The notes beneath the pieces were generated by a model, which was not told the DNA's origin, did no database searches, and saw nothing but the letters and a program-made list of their open reading frames with translations. From contig JBFLYM010000028.1 in NCBI GenBank assembly GCA_040757035.1, positions 1 through 12,335 on the forward strand: a DNA stretch of 12,335 nt, given 5' to 3'. A program made the position numbers and the translations under genes. This DNA comes from JAHJBR01 sp040757035. Its GTDB lineage: Archaea > Micrarchaeota > Micrarchaeia > Anstonellales > Bilamarchaeaceae. This document shows positions 1 through 6,985 of this stretch, piece after piece; position 1 is the first letter of the stretch; each line of letters begins with the position of its first letter.

Positions 1-99
1 CAAAACAACAGTTGTTTATGGAAGCGTTTTCACTATCTCGCTTTGCGAACGCTTAGTACGAGTTCCAAGCAAATTAGAGCATACAGGTTTTACGACGTG
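1..99. other. Left-edge noncoding stretch with inverted repeats
   Basis: No convincing gene is seen in the first 99 bases. Two inverted repeats are visible. Bases 3-17 form an odd palindrome, with arms AAACAAC and GTTGTTT around one A. Bases 22-28 (AAGCGTT) pair with 48-54 (AACGCTT), leaving a 19-nt loop. A competing short hairpin, TCGC-TTT-GCGA, sits at 38-48. The stretch lies beyond the truncated end of the leftward transporter gene and next to the 28-base repeat at 100-127. It could therefore be the flank of a recombination junction, or a terminator for that gene, but no T-tract follows on the minus strand. Confidence 0.35.
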
Positions 100-962
100 A
101 AAGCGCGCGCGTTTTGTAAAGTCAAGTCAAAACCAGCTGCCATTAGTGCCAATCCGATAATCACACCCCATTTGTTTCCTGTAGCATCAAAAATTCTTCC
201 CAACGGAACTATACCGAACGCCGTGACGATTGCGGAAATCGTGAATATCGCGCCTATCGCAGCAATGTCCATTCCTAAGTTATGCGCATTAAGCGGAACT
301 GCAATATCCCTTACTCCTTCTGCAAAACCTGTGAATAGCGCTCCAAACGCGAGAAACGAAACGAACGTCGCCGGTGCGGACATTATTGCTTTCTTTATCT
401 CAGCAATAGCACATGAATTGCGTTTTGTAACATGACTTTTGTCGCATGGAATACTAAAGGAAAGCGCAAAACCAGCAAGCGAGCACACAATCCAGAACAC
501 CACAGCACTTTGGAAGCCATATGTGAGCGCCAGCAAACCACCGATTATAGGCCCAGCGACAAATCCAATCTGATAGGCGAATTCAAGCTTTGACAATTCC
601 TCGGATTTCCTTCTGGACCCGGTTACCATCGCGTCTATACTAAAATATGCTACTGCAAGGGTAGCACCTATACCTAAGAACAACAACATTAATGCAGCAT
701 CTGTTTTTGCGAACAAAAGGAAAAGCGCGAGCATCACTGTTGTCAGTGCCATTGAATATCTAAAGCTCTTGATCCATCCAATTCGGTCTATTATCGGCCC
801 GGTTATTATTCCACTCGCCCCTTTTGCAAAATGGTATGAGGAATTTATTGTGGCAATAGAAACAGGACCAATCCCGATCGAAGCCAAGTATGCCGGTAGA
901 ATTTTGGATACCGAATTATATCCAAGTGAAACTAGCCCCTTTAAGATATACGGCGTTTTCAT
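90..962 (-). CDS. MFS transporter, truncated after about TM9 (probable pseudogene)
   Basis: This is a major facilitator superfamily permease; the substrate cannot be told. The ATG at 962 is chosen because GGATGA lies about 7 nt upstream; a TTG at 1016 would add 18 non-membrane residues. The product is 290 aa, with hydrophobic segments for the whole N-terminal six-helix half, a polar central loop (CDKSHVTKRNS) and then about three more helices. The MFS loop signature appears in each half: DRIGWIKSFR after TM2, and GRIFDATGNKWG after about TM8. Full MFS proteins have 12 helices and about 390-400 aa, so some 100 aa are missing. The last residues (LTLQNARAF) are encoded by the 28-base repeat, followed by TS and a stop at 90-92, so the break coincides with the repeat border. 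It is probably non-functional. The family call is solid; the idea that recombination caused the loss is inference. Confidence 0.8.
   Translation of the reverse strand: MKTPYILKGLVSLGYNSVSKILPAYLASIGIGPVSIATINSSYHFAKGASGIITGPIIDRIGWIKSFRYSMALTTVMLALFLLFAKTDAALMLLFLGIGATLAVAYFSIDAMVTGSRRKSEELSKLEFAYQIGFVAGPIIGGLLALTYGFQSAVVFWIVCSLAGFALSFSIPCDKSHVTKRNSCAIAEIKKAIMSAPATFVSFLAFGALFTGFAEGVRDIAVPLNAHNLGMDIAAIGAIFTISAIVTAFGIVPLGRIFDATGNKWGVIIGLALMAAGFDLTLQNARAFTS
100..127 (+). repeat. 28-base direct repeat, copy 1
   Basis: These 28 bases recur without mismatch and in the same orientation at 10155-10182. The unit starts AAAGCGCGCGCG, continues TTTTGTAAAG and ends TCAAGT. Identity stops on both sides (G99 versus A10154, C128 versus T10183). 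The GC-alternating core is unusual in this AT-rich sequence. Copy 1 supplies the last codons of the leftward MFS gene, and the recognisable MFS sequence ends at its border. The function is unknown: a dispersed repeat, a recombination site or an assembly join are all possible. It is not an obvious dyad, so it does not look like an archaeal dif site. Confidence 0.85.
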
Positions 963-1135
963 CTTTGATTCATCCTTAATTATCTTTATCAATTTTGGAT
1001 TTAGACTTGACCTCAATTAGTACGGATTCTTTTAAAAAATCGATTTATTTGCAAATTTTGTTAAAGAGCGTTCTATAAGTTGTTGGCGCAAACCAATTCT
1101 TTACTTTCTTTTCAGTTCACTACTCTAAGTGAGAA

Positions 1136-1145
1136 TTTTTAAATA
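1136..1145 (+). promoter_or_regulatory. Archaeal TATA box for the 694-aa surface protein gene
   Basis: TTTTTAAATA matches the archaeal TATA consensus. Its centre lies about 24 nt before the ATG at 1165, so transcription would begin at or next to the start codon and give a leaderless mRNA. No Shine-Dalgarno sequence is seen before that ATG, which agrees. The rest of 1017-1164, between this gene and the divergent MFS gene, shows nothing else recognisable. Confidence 0.6.
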
Positions 1146-1164
1146 TTACATCCTAATCTAAATT

Positions 1165-3249
1165 ATGAAGTTTCAAATATTATTTTTCTTTTTGATGTCG
1201 GTTACAAGTATTTTTGCTTTTAATATAACGCAATATCTCACTGTAAATGAAACAAATGCAACTATTGAATATGAGTCATTCACGATAGATTACACAAATA
1301 TTTCTTTGGATTACTATATTGTAAATATCAATAAAAAACCAACTTTTCTTATAAAAACAGAAAATATCTCAAATAAAACTAACGAAACCATAAAAGAGAT
1401 TGTTTTAAACAGAACTGAGATAGAAAATGCATTAAAGGTATATTACCAAGGAAAATATTTTATAAATGCGACTGAGCTAAACAGTATTAAACCTTATCTC
1501 GTTGCGTTCAATTTAAGCAGAAACAATGGCGTTGGAAGTTATAAAAATATGGAAGAAAATTTTTGTAGACAATCACTTTTTCTTGATAGTTCGCCGTGTA
1601 TAGATGATGAATCTTGTTTGCGTGCTTCGGCAGCGTTCTGCATTCTTGCCCGCAAATTTTCTTCTATGGGATGTGCAAACCAATATACATATCTTAATGC
1701 AATAAAGGATTTTTCATTTTCAAGTTATGGAATTGATAAAGTTCTTAGTAATATCACAAACAAACTTAATACAATTGACGAGTATAATCCAAATGAATAT
1801 CTTAAGCAGATAAAAAACGAGATTAAACTTCTTAAAAATTATACTTTTTATATAGAAAATACTGAATTTAGAATACCGCTAGAGAATCAAACATGTGCCA
1901 ATTGTTCTGGCATATGCGTTATGTTAGATCTTGATACCGATTCTCTTGATTCGGCTGAAAAAATAATTGATAAGATATTATCAAAAATAGCACAGTTAAG
2001 TCAATATAAATTAAATTCAGAGATTATATTTAACAATACGCAATTGCGCATTCAACAAAGTTTGAGTTTAGATACAATGTTTTACTATAATTCAACTTAT
2101 GCTTCTCTCAAATTAAAGGCTGATAAAGTACGGAATTTAACCAATCAAGCGCTTGCGCTTATAGATAATGAAACGGCAAAATTAAAACTCTCGCAACTTT
2201 CCATTCTGGAAGCAGAAATAGAATCCATAATAAATACAAACAATTTTACTTTAATCAACGATTCGCTAGCAAATTACACACAGATTATAGATTCGCTTAA
2301 TTTCTCTTTAAATTCAACAATCATAACATACTACAATATTTCTGAAGCCTATAAAGACGCAACTATTTATATGTTCTTTATTGATGGCAAAGCGCTTACA
2401 TTAGAAAACGATGCCAACCGCAATAGTATAAAACAGACAAAAACTCTTCTTGATCAGCAATTCAAAAAAGGATTGAATGCAAGTACGTATAATGACCTCA
2501 AAACACAATATGAAATTTTAATTTCTGATGAAAAAGCACTTTTATCTAAAACCAATACAACTCAGATATTCTATCTGCTTACAGGAATTTCAGGCAATAT
2601 AATCAAGGAAATTGATGCATTCATGGTACAGGCAGGTTCGCTTACGCATTTGCAAAAAACACAACTTTCCTCCTATCTTCCGTTTGGAGTAAGTTTGGTA
2701 TTTTTCTTTTCTTTTTTATCTGCAATACTTTTTGTCTTTTTCATTTACTATGCATTAATCCCAAAACCAATAAACAAAATATTAATTGCAATATTTATTA
2801 TGTTTCTTATATTTTTAATTGGGATGATTTCTATATGTTTGTTCTTCTCAACAGATAAAATGCTCAATAAAATGGAATATTCTGATTATTTTGATCTAAT
2901 AAAACGTACAAAGAATATGGTAATAACAATACCTCAAAAGAATAATATAGATAACCAAACGTACACTTCTATGAAAACATGTGCATTATCTATTATAGCA
3001 GAATTCACAAAAAAGAACATTTCTTCTTCATTTTACGAAGTTAGTTCAAATGAATGTATAGCAATGGATAAAAATAACACTACGATCAAAAATTGCTTAG
3101 ACAAAAATACAAAACCGATTATAATGCTTAACGTATCCTCTATAACTTCGGTTTCGTATTCTGGATTAATTACAAAGCAAATGAATATCTTTGGAGACAG
3201 CTTATTTTATGAAGTATGCCCATTTGCCGAGATACTCAAAATCTCATAA
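1165..3249 (+). CDS. Large N-glycosylation-rich membrane-anchored surface protein, unknown family
   Basis: I do not recognise a named family. Residues 1-19 form a signal peptide or N-terminal helix (hydrophobic FQILFFFLMSV). Residues 20-505 are a long predicted outside region rich in Asn, Ser, Thr, Ile and Leu, with helical stretches that could form coiled coil and about 26 NxS/T sequons. Two membrane helices follow at about 508-531 and 538-561, joined by a short basic loop (PKPINK). That would put the remaining C-terminal domain (about 563-694) outside as well. This last domain carries Cys606, Cys631, Cys644 and Cys685 and resembles the soluble part of the next gene product. An N-terminal cysteine cluster also lies near residues 134-170. 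The layout suggests a stalk-like cell-surface or envelope protein. It is probably transcribed with the gene at 3308, 58 nt downstream. Base composition is very AT-rich, with heavy use of AAT codons. Confidence 0.8.
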   Translation: MKFQILFFFLMSVTSIFAFNITQYLTVNETNATIEYESFTIDYTNISLDYYIVNINKKPTFLIKTENISNKTNETIKEIVLNRTEIENALKVYYQGKYFINATELNSIKPYLVAFNLSRNNGVGSYKNMEENFCRQSLFLDSSPCIDDESCLRASAAFCILARKFSSMGCANQYTYLNAIKDFSFSSYGIDKVLSNITNKLNTIDEYNPNEYLKQIKNEIKLLKNYTFYIENTEFRIPLENQTCANCSGICVMLDLDTDSLDSAEKIIDKILSKIAQLSQYKLNSEIIFNNTQLRIQQSLSLDTMFYYNSTYASLKLKADKVRNLTNQALALIDNETAKLKLSQLSILEAEIESIINTNNFTLINDSLANYTQIIDSLNFSLNSTIITYYNISEAYKDATIYMFFIDGKALTLENDANRNSIKQTKTLLDQQFKKGLNASTYNDLKTQYEILISDEKALLSKTNTTQIFYLLTGISGNIIKEIDAFMVQAGSLTHLQKTQLSSYLPFGVSLVFFFSFLSAILFVFFIYYALIPKPINKILIAIFIMFLIFLIGMISICLFFSTDKMLNKMEYSDYFDLIKRTKNMVITIPQKNNIDNQTYTSMKTCALSIIAEFTKKNISSSFYEVSSNECIAMDKNNTTIKNCLDKNTKPIIMLNVSSITSVSYSGLITKQMNIFGDSLFYEVCPFAEILKIS

Positions 3250-3275
3250 ATCTCATAGGTTAAACACATCTCATA
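3241..3275 (+). repeat. Short 9-bp-period repeat over a stop codon
   Basis: ATCTCATA occurs at 3241, 3250 and 3268, in step with a 9-bp period; the copy expected at 3259 has decayed. The first copy contains the final codons and the stop of the 694-aa gene (ATC TCA TAA). It is probably replication slippage in the spacer. No function is evident. Confidence 0.5.
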
Positions 3276-3293
3276 AGAATATAAGAATACCAT

Positions 3294-3299
3294 AGGTGA
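3294..3299 (+). promoter_or_regulatory. Shine-Dalgarno site for the 158-aa protein gene
   Basis: AGGTGA lies 8 nt before the ATG at 3308 and matches the archaeal anti-Shine-Dalgarno end (GGTGATC). It fixes the start and supports internal translation of a transcript coming from the upstream gene. Confidence 0.65.
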
Positions 3300-3307
3300 C
3301 ACAATAG

Positions 3308-3784
3308 ATGGCTGATATTGATATTAAGTTAGGTGCAGTATTGCTGTTAGCTTTGATTTCTGCTTATTTTATCGTTTATTATTTTGGACTGTTGGATTAT
3401 GATGAACGACCGACTTCATACGTGCAGTTCATAAACGATCTTTCGGCAGCAAACAAGGTATTTATCTTGATGGATTTGCGCAATTGTTCAAATGATTTTT
3501 TGGATCTGCGAAATGTGATAATGCAATGTGGAATTGATCTTGCAGGAAGCGTTGCGCTTGCACCAAAAAATGTTTCCGCATTTGCGATCGAAGATAATGT
3601 TTGCATAAGCGAAAAAGGAAATCTAACCATAAACGAATGCGAAAAAATATTTTCATCTGGAGTTCTTTTTCATATAAAAAGAAACAATTCAACTAATTTT
3701 TATAAAAATAAGATAATAATAGGGATAAGTGATAAAAACGCATCTTGTAGCGTTTCGTATAAAAAAATAGATTATAAAAAATAA
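3308..3784 (+). CDS. Membrane-anchored four-cysteine surface domain protein, paralogue of the preceding C-terminal domain
   Basis: The family is not recognised. The protein has one N-terminal membrane helix (about residues 7-28) and then a predicted outside domain of about 125 residues with six NxS/T sequons. The domain has Cys74, Cys99, Cys111 and Cys147, spaced 25, 12 and 36. The C-terminal domain of the preceding gene has four cysteines spaced 25, 13 and 41. Both share an N-x-C-I motif, then N-x-T-I-x-x-C. The two proteins therefore probably carry the same disulfide-bonded domain, one on a single helix and one after a two-helix anchor. An extra Cys60 (RNCSND) has no counterpart. The start is fixed by AGGTGA 8 nt upstream. 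Being adjacent and co-directional suggests they act together at the envelope. A partner complex or an attachment function would be speculation. Confidence 0.75.
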   Translation: MADIDIKLGAVLLLALISAYFIVYYFGLLDYDERPTSYVQFINDLSAANKVFILMDLRNCSNDFLDLRNVIMQCGIDLAGSVALAPKNVSAFAIEDNVCISEKGNLTINECEKIFSSGVLFHIKRNNSTNFYKNKIIIGISDKNASCSVSYKKIDYKK

Positions 3785-3830
3785 ATTATCCATTTCAGTA
3801 CTTTCCGGATTATTTTGTCTGTTTGTTATA

Positions 3831-4097
3831 TCATTTTAAAAATTTAATTTTTTTCAGCACTCTTTTTGCAAGCGAAGATGATTTTCCCTTTGCTTCTTTT
3901 TTTGTTCCTTTACCAAAACCGGCCGAAATATTTTTTGCCCCTCCATTCCCTTCAAGCTTTCTTAGTCGCAAATCAAAATTACCTATCCATGCATTAACTT
4001 TTGAGTTTAGTCTGTCAAGTTGCTCTTTCAGTTTGTAATATTCTTCAGAATGCTCCATTTTATTTATATTTGTTGGAAAATACGTTCCCTCCACCAT
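3831..4097 (-). CDS. Small basic protein with coiled-coil-like N-terminal half, unknown function
   Basis: This 88-aa protein is not recognised. Residues 14-50 look helical with heptad-like hydrophobic spacing (YYKLKEQLDRLNSKVN, then DLRLRKLEG). Residues 51-88 are Gly/Lys/Ser-rich and strongly basic, ending KRVLKKIKFLK, which could bind nucleic acid or membrane. The ATG at 4097 has AGGA 5 nt upstream and lies 2 nt after the stop of the 55-aa gene, so the two are almost certainly co-translated. A second ATG at codon 14 is possible but has no ribosome site at a usable distance. It is the last gene of the leftward pyrB-pyrI-sua5 cluster. Confidence 0.6.
   Translation of the reverse strand: MVEGTYFPTNINKMEHSEEYYKLKEQLDRLNSKVNAWIGNFDLRLRKLEGNGGAKNISAGFGKGTKKEAKGKSSSLAKRVLKKIKFLK
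3848..3854 (+). terminator. Possible T-tract terminator between convergent genes
   Basis: A run of seven T lies just past the convergence of the rightward 158-aa gene and the leftward 88-aa gene, the kind of U-rich end that stops archaeal RNA polymerase. It falls inside the 3' end of the leftward gene. For that leftward gene, the A-rich stretch 3770-3783 gives the matching T-rich RNA. There is no hairpin, so the call rests on base composition alone. Confidence 0.3.
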
Positions 4098-4099
4098 AA

Positions 4100-4267
4100 T
4101 TATCCTTTGACTTGTTCGCCTTTTCTTTCAGAAATATTTAACTCAAGTTTGACTAATCTATCATCGAGTTCATTCATTTTTGTAAATATATATTTTTCAA
4201 GTTGTGTAATTGATTCGGTTATTTTTCTTATCTCGTCCGATTTTAATTGTGACTTTTCTGATTGCAT
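4100..4267 (-). CDS. 55-aa coiled-coil small protein
   Basis: This short gene runs from ATG at 4267 to TAA at 4102-4100. The translation begins MQSEKSQLKSDEIRKITESI and ends SERKGEQVKG. It is highly charged, with Leu/Ile/Met at heptad-like spacing (ITESITQLEKYIF, MNELDDRLVKLELNI), so it is probably one helical coiled-coil segment. It sits 6 nt after the stop of the 104-aa gene and 2 nt before the start of the 88-aa gene, with AAGGT about 10 nt upstream. That tight fit between two genes is the main reason to call it real. Function is unknown; its coiled-coil pattern and that of the 88-aa neighbour could pair. Confidence 0.55.
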   Translation of the reverse strand: MQSEKSQLKSDEIRKITESITQLEKYIFTKMNELDDRLVKLELNISERKGEQVKG

Positions 4268-4273
4268 TTGAGG

Positions 4274-4588
4274 TCAAACCTTTGTTTTTGATTCAAGCAG
4301 TTTTTTAACCTGCTCAAAATTCAAATTATGTCTTTTTATTGCTTCTATCTTGTCATTCTGCTGCGCGACATATTCAAGCATTTCACCATTTGTTTTGTCT
4401 ACAACGGTTGCATCTATAAAACTTTTGCCTATTCGTACAGTGACAATAAGAGGTTTGTTATTCAATTCAATTTCAATACTATAAACTAAATTTTCTTCTG
4501 TCTTTTTTCCATCATTTATATATTGAACAGCGCGTTTTATGTTTGCGTTTTCATATATACCTAGTTTTCCATTTGGCTTTTTTATCAT
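4274..4588 (-). CDS. 104-aa hypothetical protein
   Basis: The protein is not recognised. The first 70 residues look like an alpha/beta fold with beta strands (NLVYSIEIELNN, PLIVTVRIG, FIDATVVD). The last 30 residues form a charged helix (NDKIEAIKRHNLNFEQVKKLL). There is no membrane segment or cysteine cluster, so it is probably cytoplasmic. The ATG at 4588 lies 28 nt after the preceding stop, with only a weak GAAGAG-like ribosome site. It lies in the string of four small genes that follows sua5. Confidence 0.55.
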   Translation of the reverse strand: MIKKPNGKLGIYENANIKRAVQYINDGKKTEENLVYSIEIELNNKPLIVTVRIGKSFIDATVVDKTNGEMLEYVAQQNDKIEAIKRHNLNFEQVKKLLESKTKV

Positions 4589-4616
4589 AAAACCAACTCT
4601 TCAAATTGCATTAAAT

Positions 4617-4868
4617 TTACCCTGAACTTAACGCAGCGATATATGGAATTTTATCATTATCCACATGCGTTGTTATAAGTCCCAGCACTTTTTTTGCTGC
4701 TAAAATATCCCGCATATAGGTGTTTTCGATCTCTTTTTTGTTTTTGACCATATCTTCTCGAGGTATTGGAATTATCTTTGACAATTTCATTTGCTCTTCC
4801 ATGGATGGTCCGAGGTCAGTAAATTTTTGTTTTTGTTCTTCTATTTTCTTGAATTCTTCTCTAATCAT
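4617..4868 (-). CDS. 83-aa hypothetical protein
   Basis: The protein is not recognised. It is mostly helical and charged: residues 1-16 (MIREEFKKIEEQKQKF) look like a coiled coil, a middle part contains IIPIPREDM, and the end is uncharged (IPYIAALSSG). The start is the ATG at 4868 because a perfect GGTGA sits 5 nt upstream. A GTG at 4877 would lie inside that ribosome site and so is rejected. It lies 28 nt after the sua5 stop in the same leftward cluster. No catalytic motif is visible. Confidence 0.6.
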   Translation of the reverse strand: MIREEFKKIEEQKQKFTDLGPSMEEQMKLSKIIPIPREDMVKNKKEIENTYMRDILAAKKVLGLITTHVDNDKIPYIAALSSG

Positions 4869-4873
4869 AAGTT

Positions 4874-4878
4874 TCACC
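4874..4878 (-). promoter_or_regulatory. Shine-Dalgarno site GGTGA for the 83-aa gene
   Basis: On the minus strand the sequence reads GGTGA, AACTT, ATG. This places a consensus archaeal ribosome site 5 nt before the ATG at 4868 and decides the start against the overlapping GTG. Confidence 0.65.
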
Positions 4879-4896
4879 TTATTATCTATTTAGTTG

Positions 4897-5502
4897 TTAA
4901 TTAATAAATAACTTCGCTTTTGAAATAATTCCTGCTCCTTCTCTTAAAATTTTTTTTTCAACCAGATCTATTACTGTAGAAGGTTGCTTAAACAAGGTTT
5001 TCCCACCGTCTATAGATAAATCAGATGCTTCAATCAAACTTTGTTCTATTTCTTCAAACGATATGGCGTTCTCTTTTCCGCTTTTGTTTGCGCTTGTTGC
5101 AGATATCGGCGCGCCAAACTTTTCGGCTAATTTACATATAAACGCATGCTGAGGAACGCGCACACCTACCTTCCAGCTTTGTCCTGAAAGCGTTTTTCCT
5201 TTTTTGAGGTTAAGAATAAACGTATATGGTCCAGGCAGGTGCTTAATAATCATTTTTTCATCATTTTTACCTAATTCGCACCATTCGTTTATCATATCAA
5301 ATCCGCTCATTATTACTGCAAATGGTTTATTCCCTTTCCGATTTTTTATGAAGTATATTTTTTCAATCAGTTTTTCATTTCTCGCATCGCATCCAATACC
5401 ATAAACAGTATCTGTTGGAAAAATAATTACCCCGTTGTTTTTGAGCGTTTCAACTCCTTTCAAAAGCGCGCGCGCATATTCATCATTAAGATTGATTATC
5501 AA
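4897..5502 (-). CDS. sua5: L-threonylcarbamoyladenylate synthase (Sua5/YciO/YrdC family)
   Basis: The enzyme makes threonylcarbamoyl-AMP from threonine, bicarbonate and ATP, the first step of t6A37 tRNA modification in the cytoplasm. The 201 residues show the family signature: FPTDTVYGIG at 28-37, KNRKGNKP at 53-60 (the KxRxxxKP substrate loop), LPGPYTFIL, VGVRVPQH, PISATSANKSG, STVIDL and ILREGAG. The length fits the short TsaC-like form with only the YrdC domain and no C-terminal Sua5 extension, so tsaC is an equally good name. No ATG lies near the N terminus. The start is the TTG at 5502, with GGTCGT just upstream and an in-frame stop before that. It lies 47 nt after pyrI and probably shares its transcript. 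Confidence 0.93.
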   Translation of the reverse strand: MIINLNDEYARALLKGVETLKNNGVIIFPTDTVYGIGCDARNEKLIEKIYFIKNRKGNKPFAVIMSGFDMINEWCELGKNDEKMIIKHLPGPYTFILNLKKGKTLSGQSWKVGVRVPQHAFICKLAEKFGAPISATSANKSGKENAISFEEIEQSLIEASDLSIDGGKTLFKQPSTVIDLVEKKILREGAGIISKAKLFIN

Positions 5503-5549
5503 AATTACGACCTTACCGACCTTCTAACTTTTACTAATTTTTACTATCT

Positions 5550-5987
5550 TCAAACTAATTCCGAACCTTTAAAAAGACGCTCGCAATACAAACATCTATA
5601 AAATTCTTTGATTTCATTAATTTTTACGAATTCTTCATAACCGCGCTCTAAATTTGTTATGCAATTTGGGTTTGGGCATTTGCCTATAAAAAGTTTTTCA
5701 GGAAGTTCGGCATTAATTTTTTTTTCAATTTTTTCGTTTTTGATTATGTTTATTGTGGCGTGTGAAGCAACAAGTGCAATTAGGTTCGCCTTTTCAACGC
5801 TTACTGACGTTCCTTCTATTTTTACAATATCTTTTTTATTCATTTTTTTGCTTGGAACGTTAATCATAAGCGCAACGCGATAAGGGTAATTTTCATCTAT
5901 ACCGAGAAGACTAAGAACTTTTTTTCCTCTCCCATTTGGGATATGGTCTATTACAGTCCCGTTAGATATTTTTTCTACAGTTATCAT
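5550..5987 (-). CDS. pyrI: Aspartate carbamoyltransferase regulatory subunit PyrI
   Basis: This is the regulatory chain of aspartate transcarbamoylase, which binds nucleotide effectors and joins catalytic trimers. The 145 residues match the usual length of about 150. The N-terminal nucleotide-binding domain begins ITVEKISNGTVIDHIPNGRG, the typical GTVIDHI motif. The C-terminal zinc domain has Cys104 and Cys109 (CPNPNC) and Cys132 and Cys135 (CLYC), the four expected zinc ligands. It follows pyrB on the same strand with a 90-nt AT-rich gap, and a weak GGT ribosome site precedes the ATG. Having it means the ATCase is probably the allosteric PyrBI type. Confidence 0.95.
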   Translation of the reverse strand: MITVEKISNGTVIDHIPNGRGKKVLSLLGIDENYPYRVALMINVPSKKMNKKDIVKIEGTSVSVEKANLIALVASHATINIIKNEKIEKKINAELPEKLFIGKCPNPNCITNLERGYEEFVKINEIKEFYRCLYCERLFKGSELV

Positions 5988-6077
5988 GGGTTTTACCAGT
6001 TTTATGCATTTATCCTATTTTTTATATATCCTATTTTTATTGCTCAAACAATATTACTATTACTCAATTATTATTAC

Positions 6078-6962
6078 TCAAAACAATAAACAATATTCCA
6101 ATATGGCCATCCTTATGGGTACGGCATTTGCAGCTTGTTGGAAATATCTTGCATATCCACTTTTGTCAATATCGTTACATATTTCATCTATTTTTGGAAG
6201 TGGATGAAGCACTATTACATCATTTTTTGCTGTTTTCAGATCTGAGAGTTCTAACTTGAATTGTTCCTTTATTTTTTTTGCTTCGTACTTATCTGCGAAG
6301 CGTTCTTCCTGTACTCTCACAACATAAATCACATCAGCATTACTAAAGTTCGGATCGTTTTTTTCTATTATCTTAGTTTTGAATTTACTCTTGATTTCAT
6401 TAATTATCTCTACATTAGGTTCAAGTCCTTTTGGAGCGATAAGAGTAAGATTAGCGCCAAACATCGCCAAACCATAAAGAAGCGAATGCATTGTTCGTGC
6501 GTGTTTTAGATCGCCAAAAAGCGTTATGTTAAGTCCTGCAATTTTTCCTTTTTCTTTTTTGATTGTGTAAATATCGGTGAGCGCTTGCGTCGGATGTTCG
6601 TTTGCTCCATCGCCTCCATTTATTACCGGATGTTCCGCTAATTTCGCCGCGAGTTTTGCGCTTCCGTCCCTCCTGTGTCTTATTACTATTATATCGGCGT
6701 AAATATCCAACATTCTAATCGTATCCGAGAAGTTTTCGCCTTTTGCGAGCGAACTTATTTCAGGGCTAAAATCAATTACTTTCATTCCCATGCGTTGTGC
6801 TGCACTTTGAAACGACAATTTGGTTCTCGTACTTGCTTCAAAAAATGCTGTTGCGAGTATTGCTTTTCTTTCTCTGTATTGCGATTTTTCTATTTTTTCC
6901 GCGCGCTCAAAAATAGCGTTTATTGTTTTTTTATCTAAATCGCGCATAGAAATTATGTCCAT
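6078..6962 (-). CDS. pyrB: Aspartate carbamoyltransferase catalytic subunit PyrB
   Basis: The enzyme condenses carbamoyl phosphate with aspartate to carbamoyl aspartate, the committed step of pyrimidine synthesis, as trimers joined by PyrI. The catalytic set is intact: FFEASTRT (residues 41-48; STRT carbamoyl-phosphate loop), the SLAKGE mobile loop, NEHPTQAL, GDLKHARTMHSL, VQEERF and HPLPKIDEI. The ATG at 6962 gives 294 aa and an N terminus MDIISMRDL like short archaeal PyrB proteins. It also lies about 31 nt from the centre of the minus-strand TATA-like palindrome, so the leader would be very short. A TTG at 6986 would add eight residues (302 aa) and cannot be excluded. First gene of the leftward cluster. 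Confidence 0.95.
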   Translation of the reverse strand: MDIISMRDLDKKTINAIFERAEKIEKSQYRERKAILATAFFEASTRTKLSFQSAAQRMGMKVIDFSPEISSLAKGENFSDTIRMLDIYADIIVIRHRRDGSAKLAAKLAEHPVINGGDGANEHPTQALTDIYTIKKEKGKIAGLNITLFGDLKHARTMHSLLYGLAMFGANLTLIAPKGLEPNVEIINEIKSKFKTKIIEKNDPNFSNADVIYVVRVQEERFADKYEAKKIKEQFKLELSDLKTAKNDVIVLHPLPKIDEICNDIDKSGYARYFQQAANAVPIRMAILEYCLLF

Positions 6963-6985
6963 AATATCAGAATATATATTGCGCA

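Noticed and set aside
100..127. Archaeal dif/Xer site
   Set aside because: The length of 28 fits but the two halves are not an inverted repeat, and no Xer gene is present.
43..435. Rightward reading frame of 130 codons
   Set aside because: It is antisense to the MFS gene, whose motifs and helices explain the sequence.
5462..5475. A third GCGCGCGCG tract as another copy of the 28-base repeat
   Set aside because: Only about 13 bases match, and they encode the sua5 N terminus (YARALLKG); the rest of the repeat is absent.
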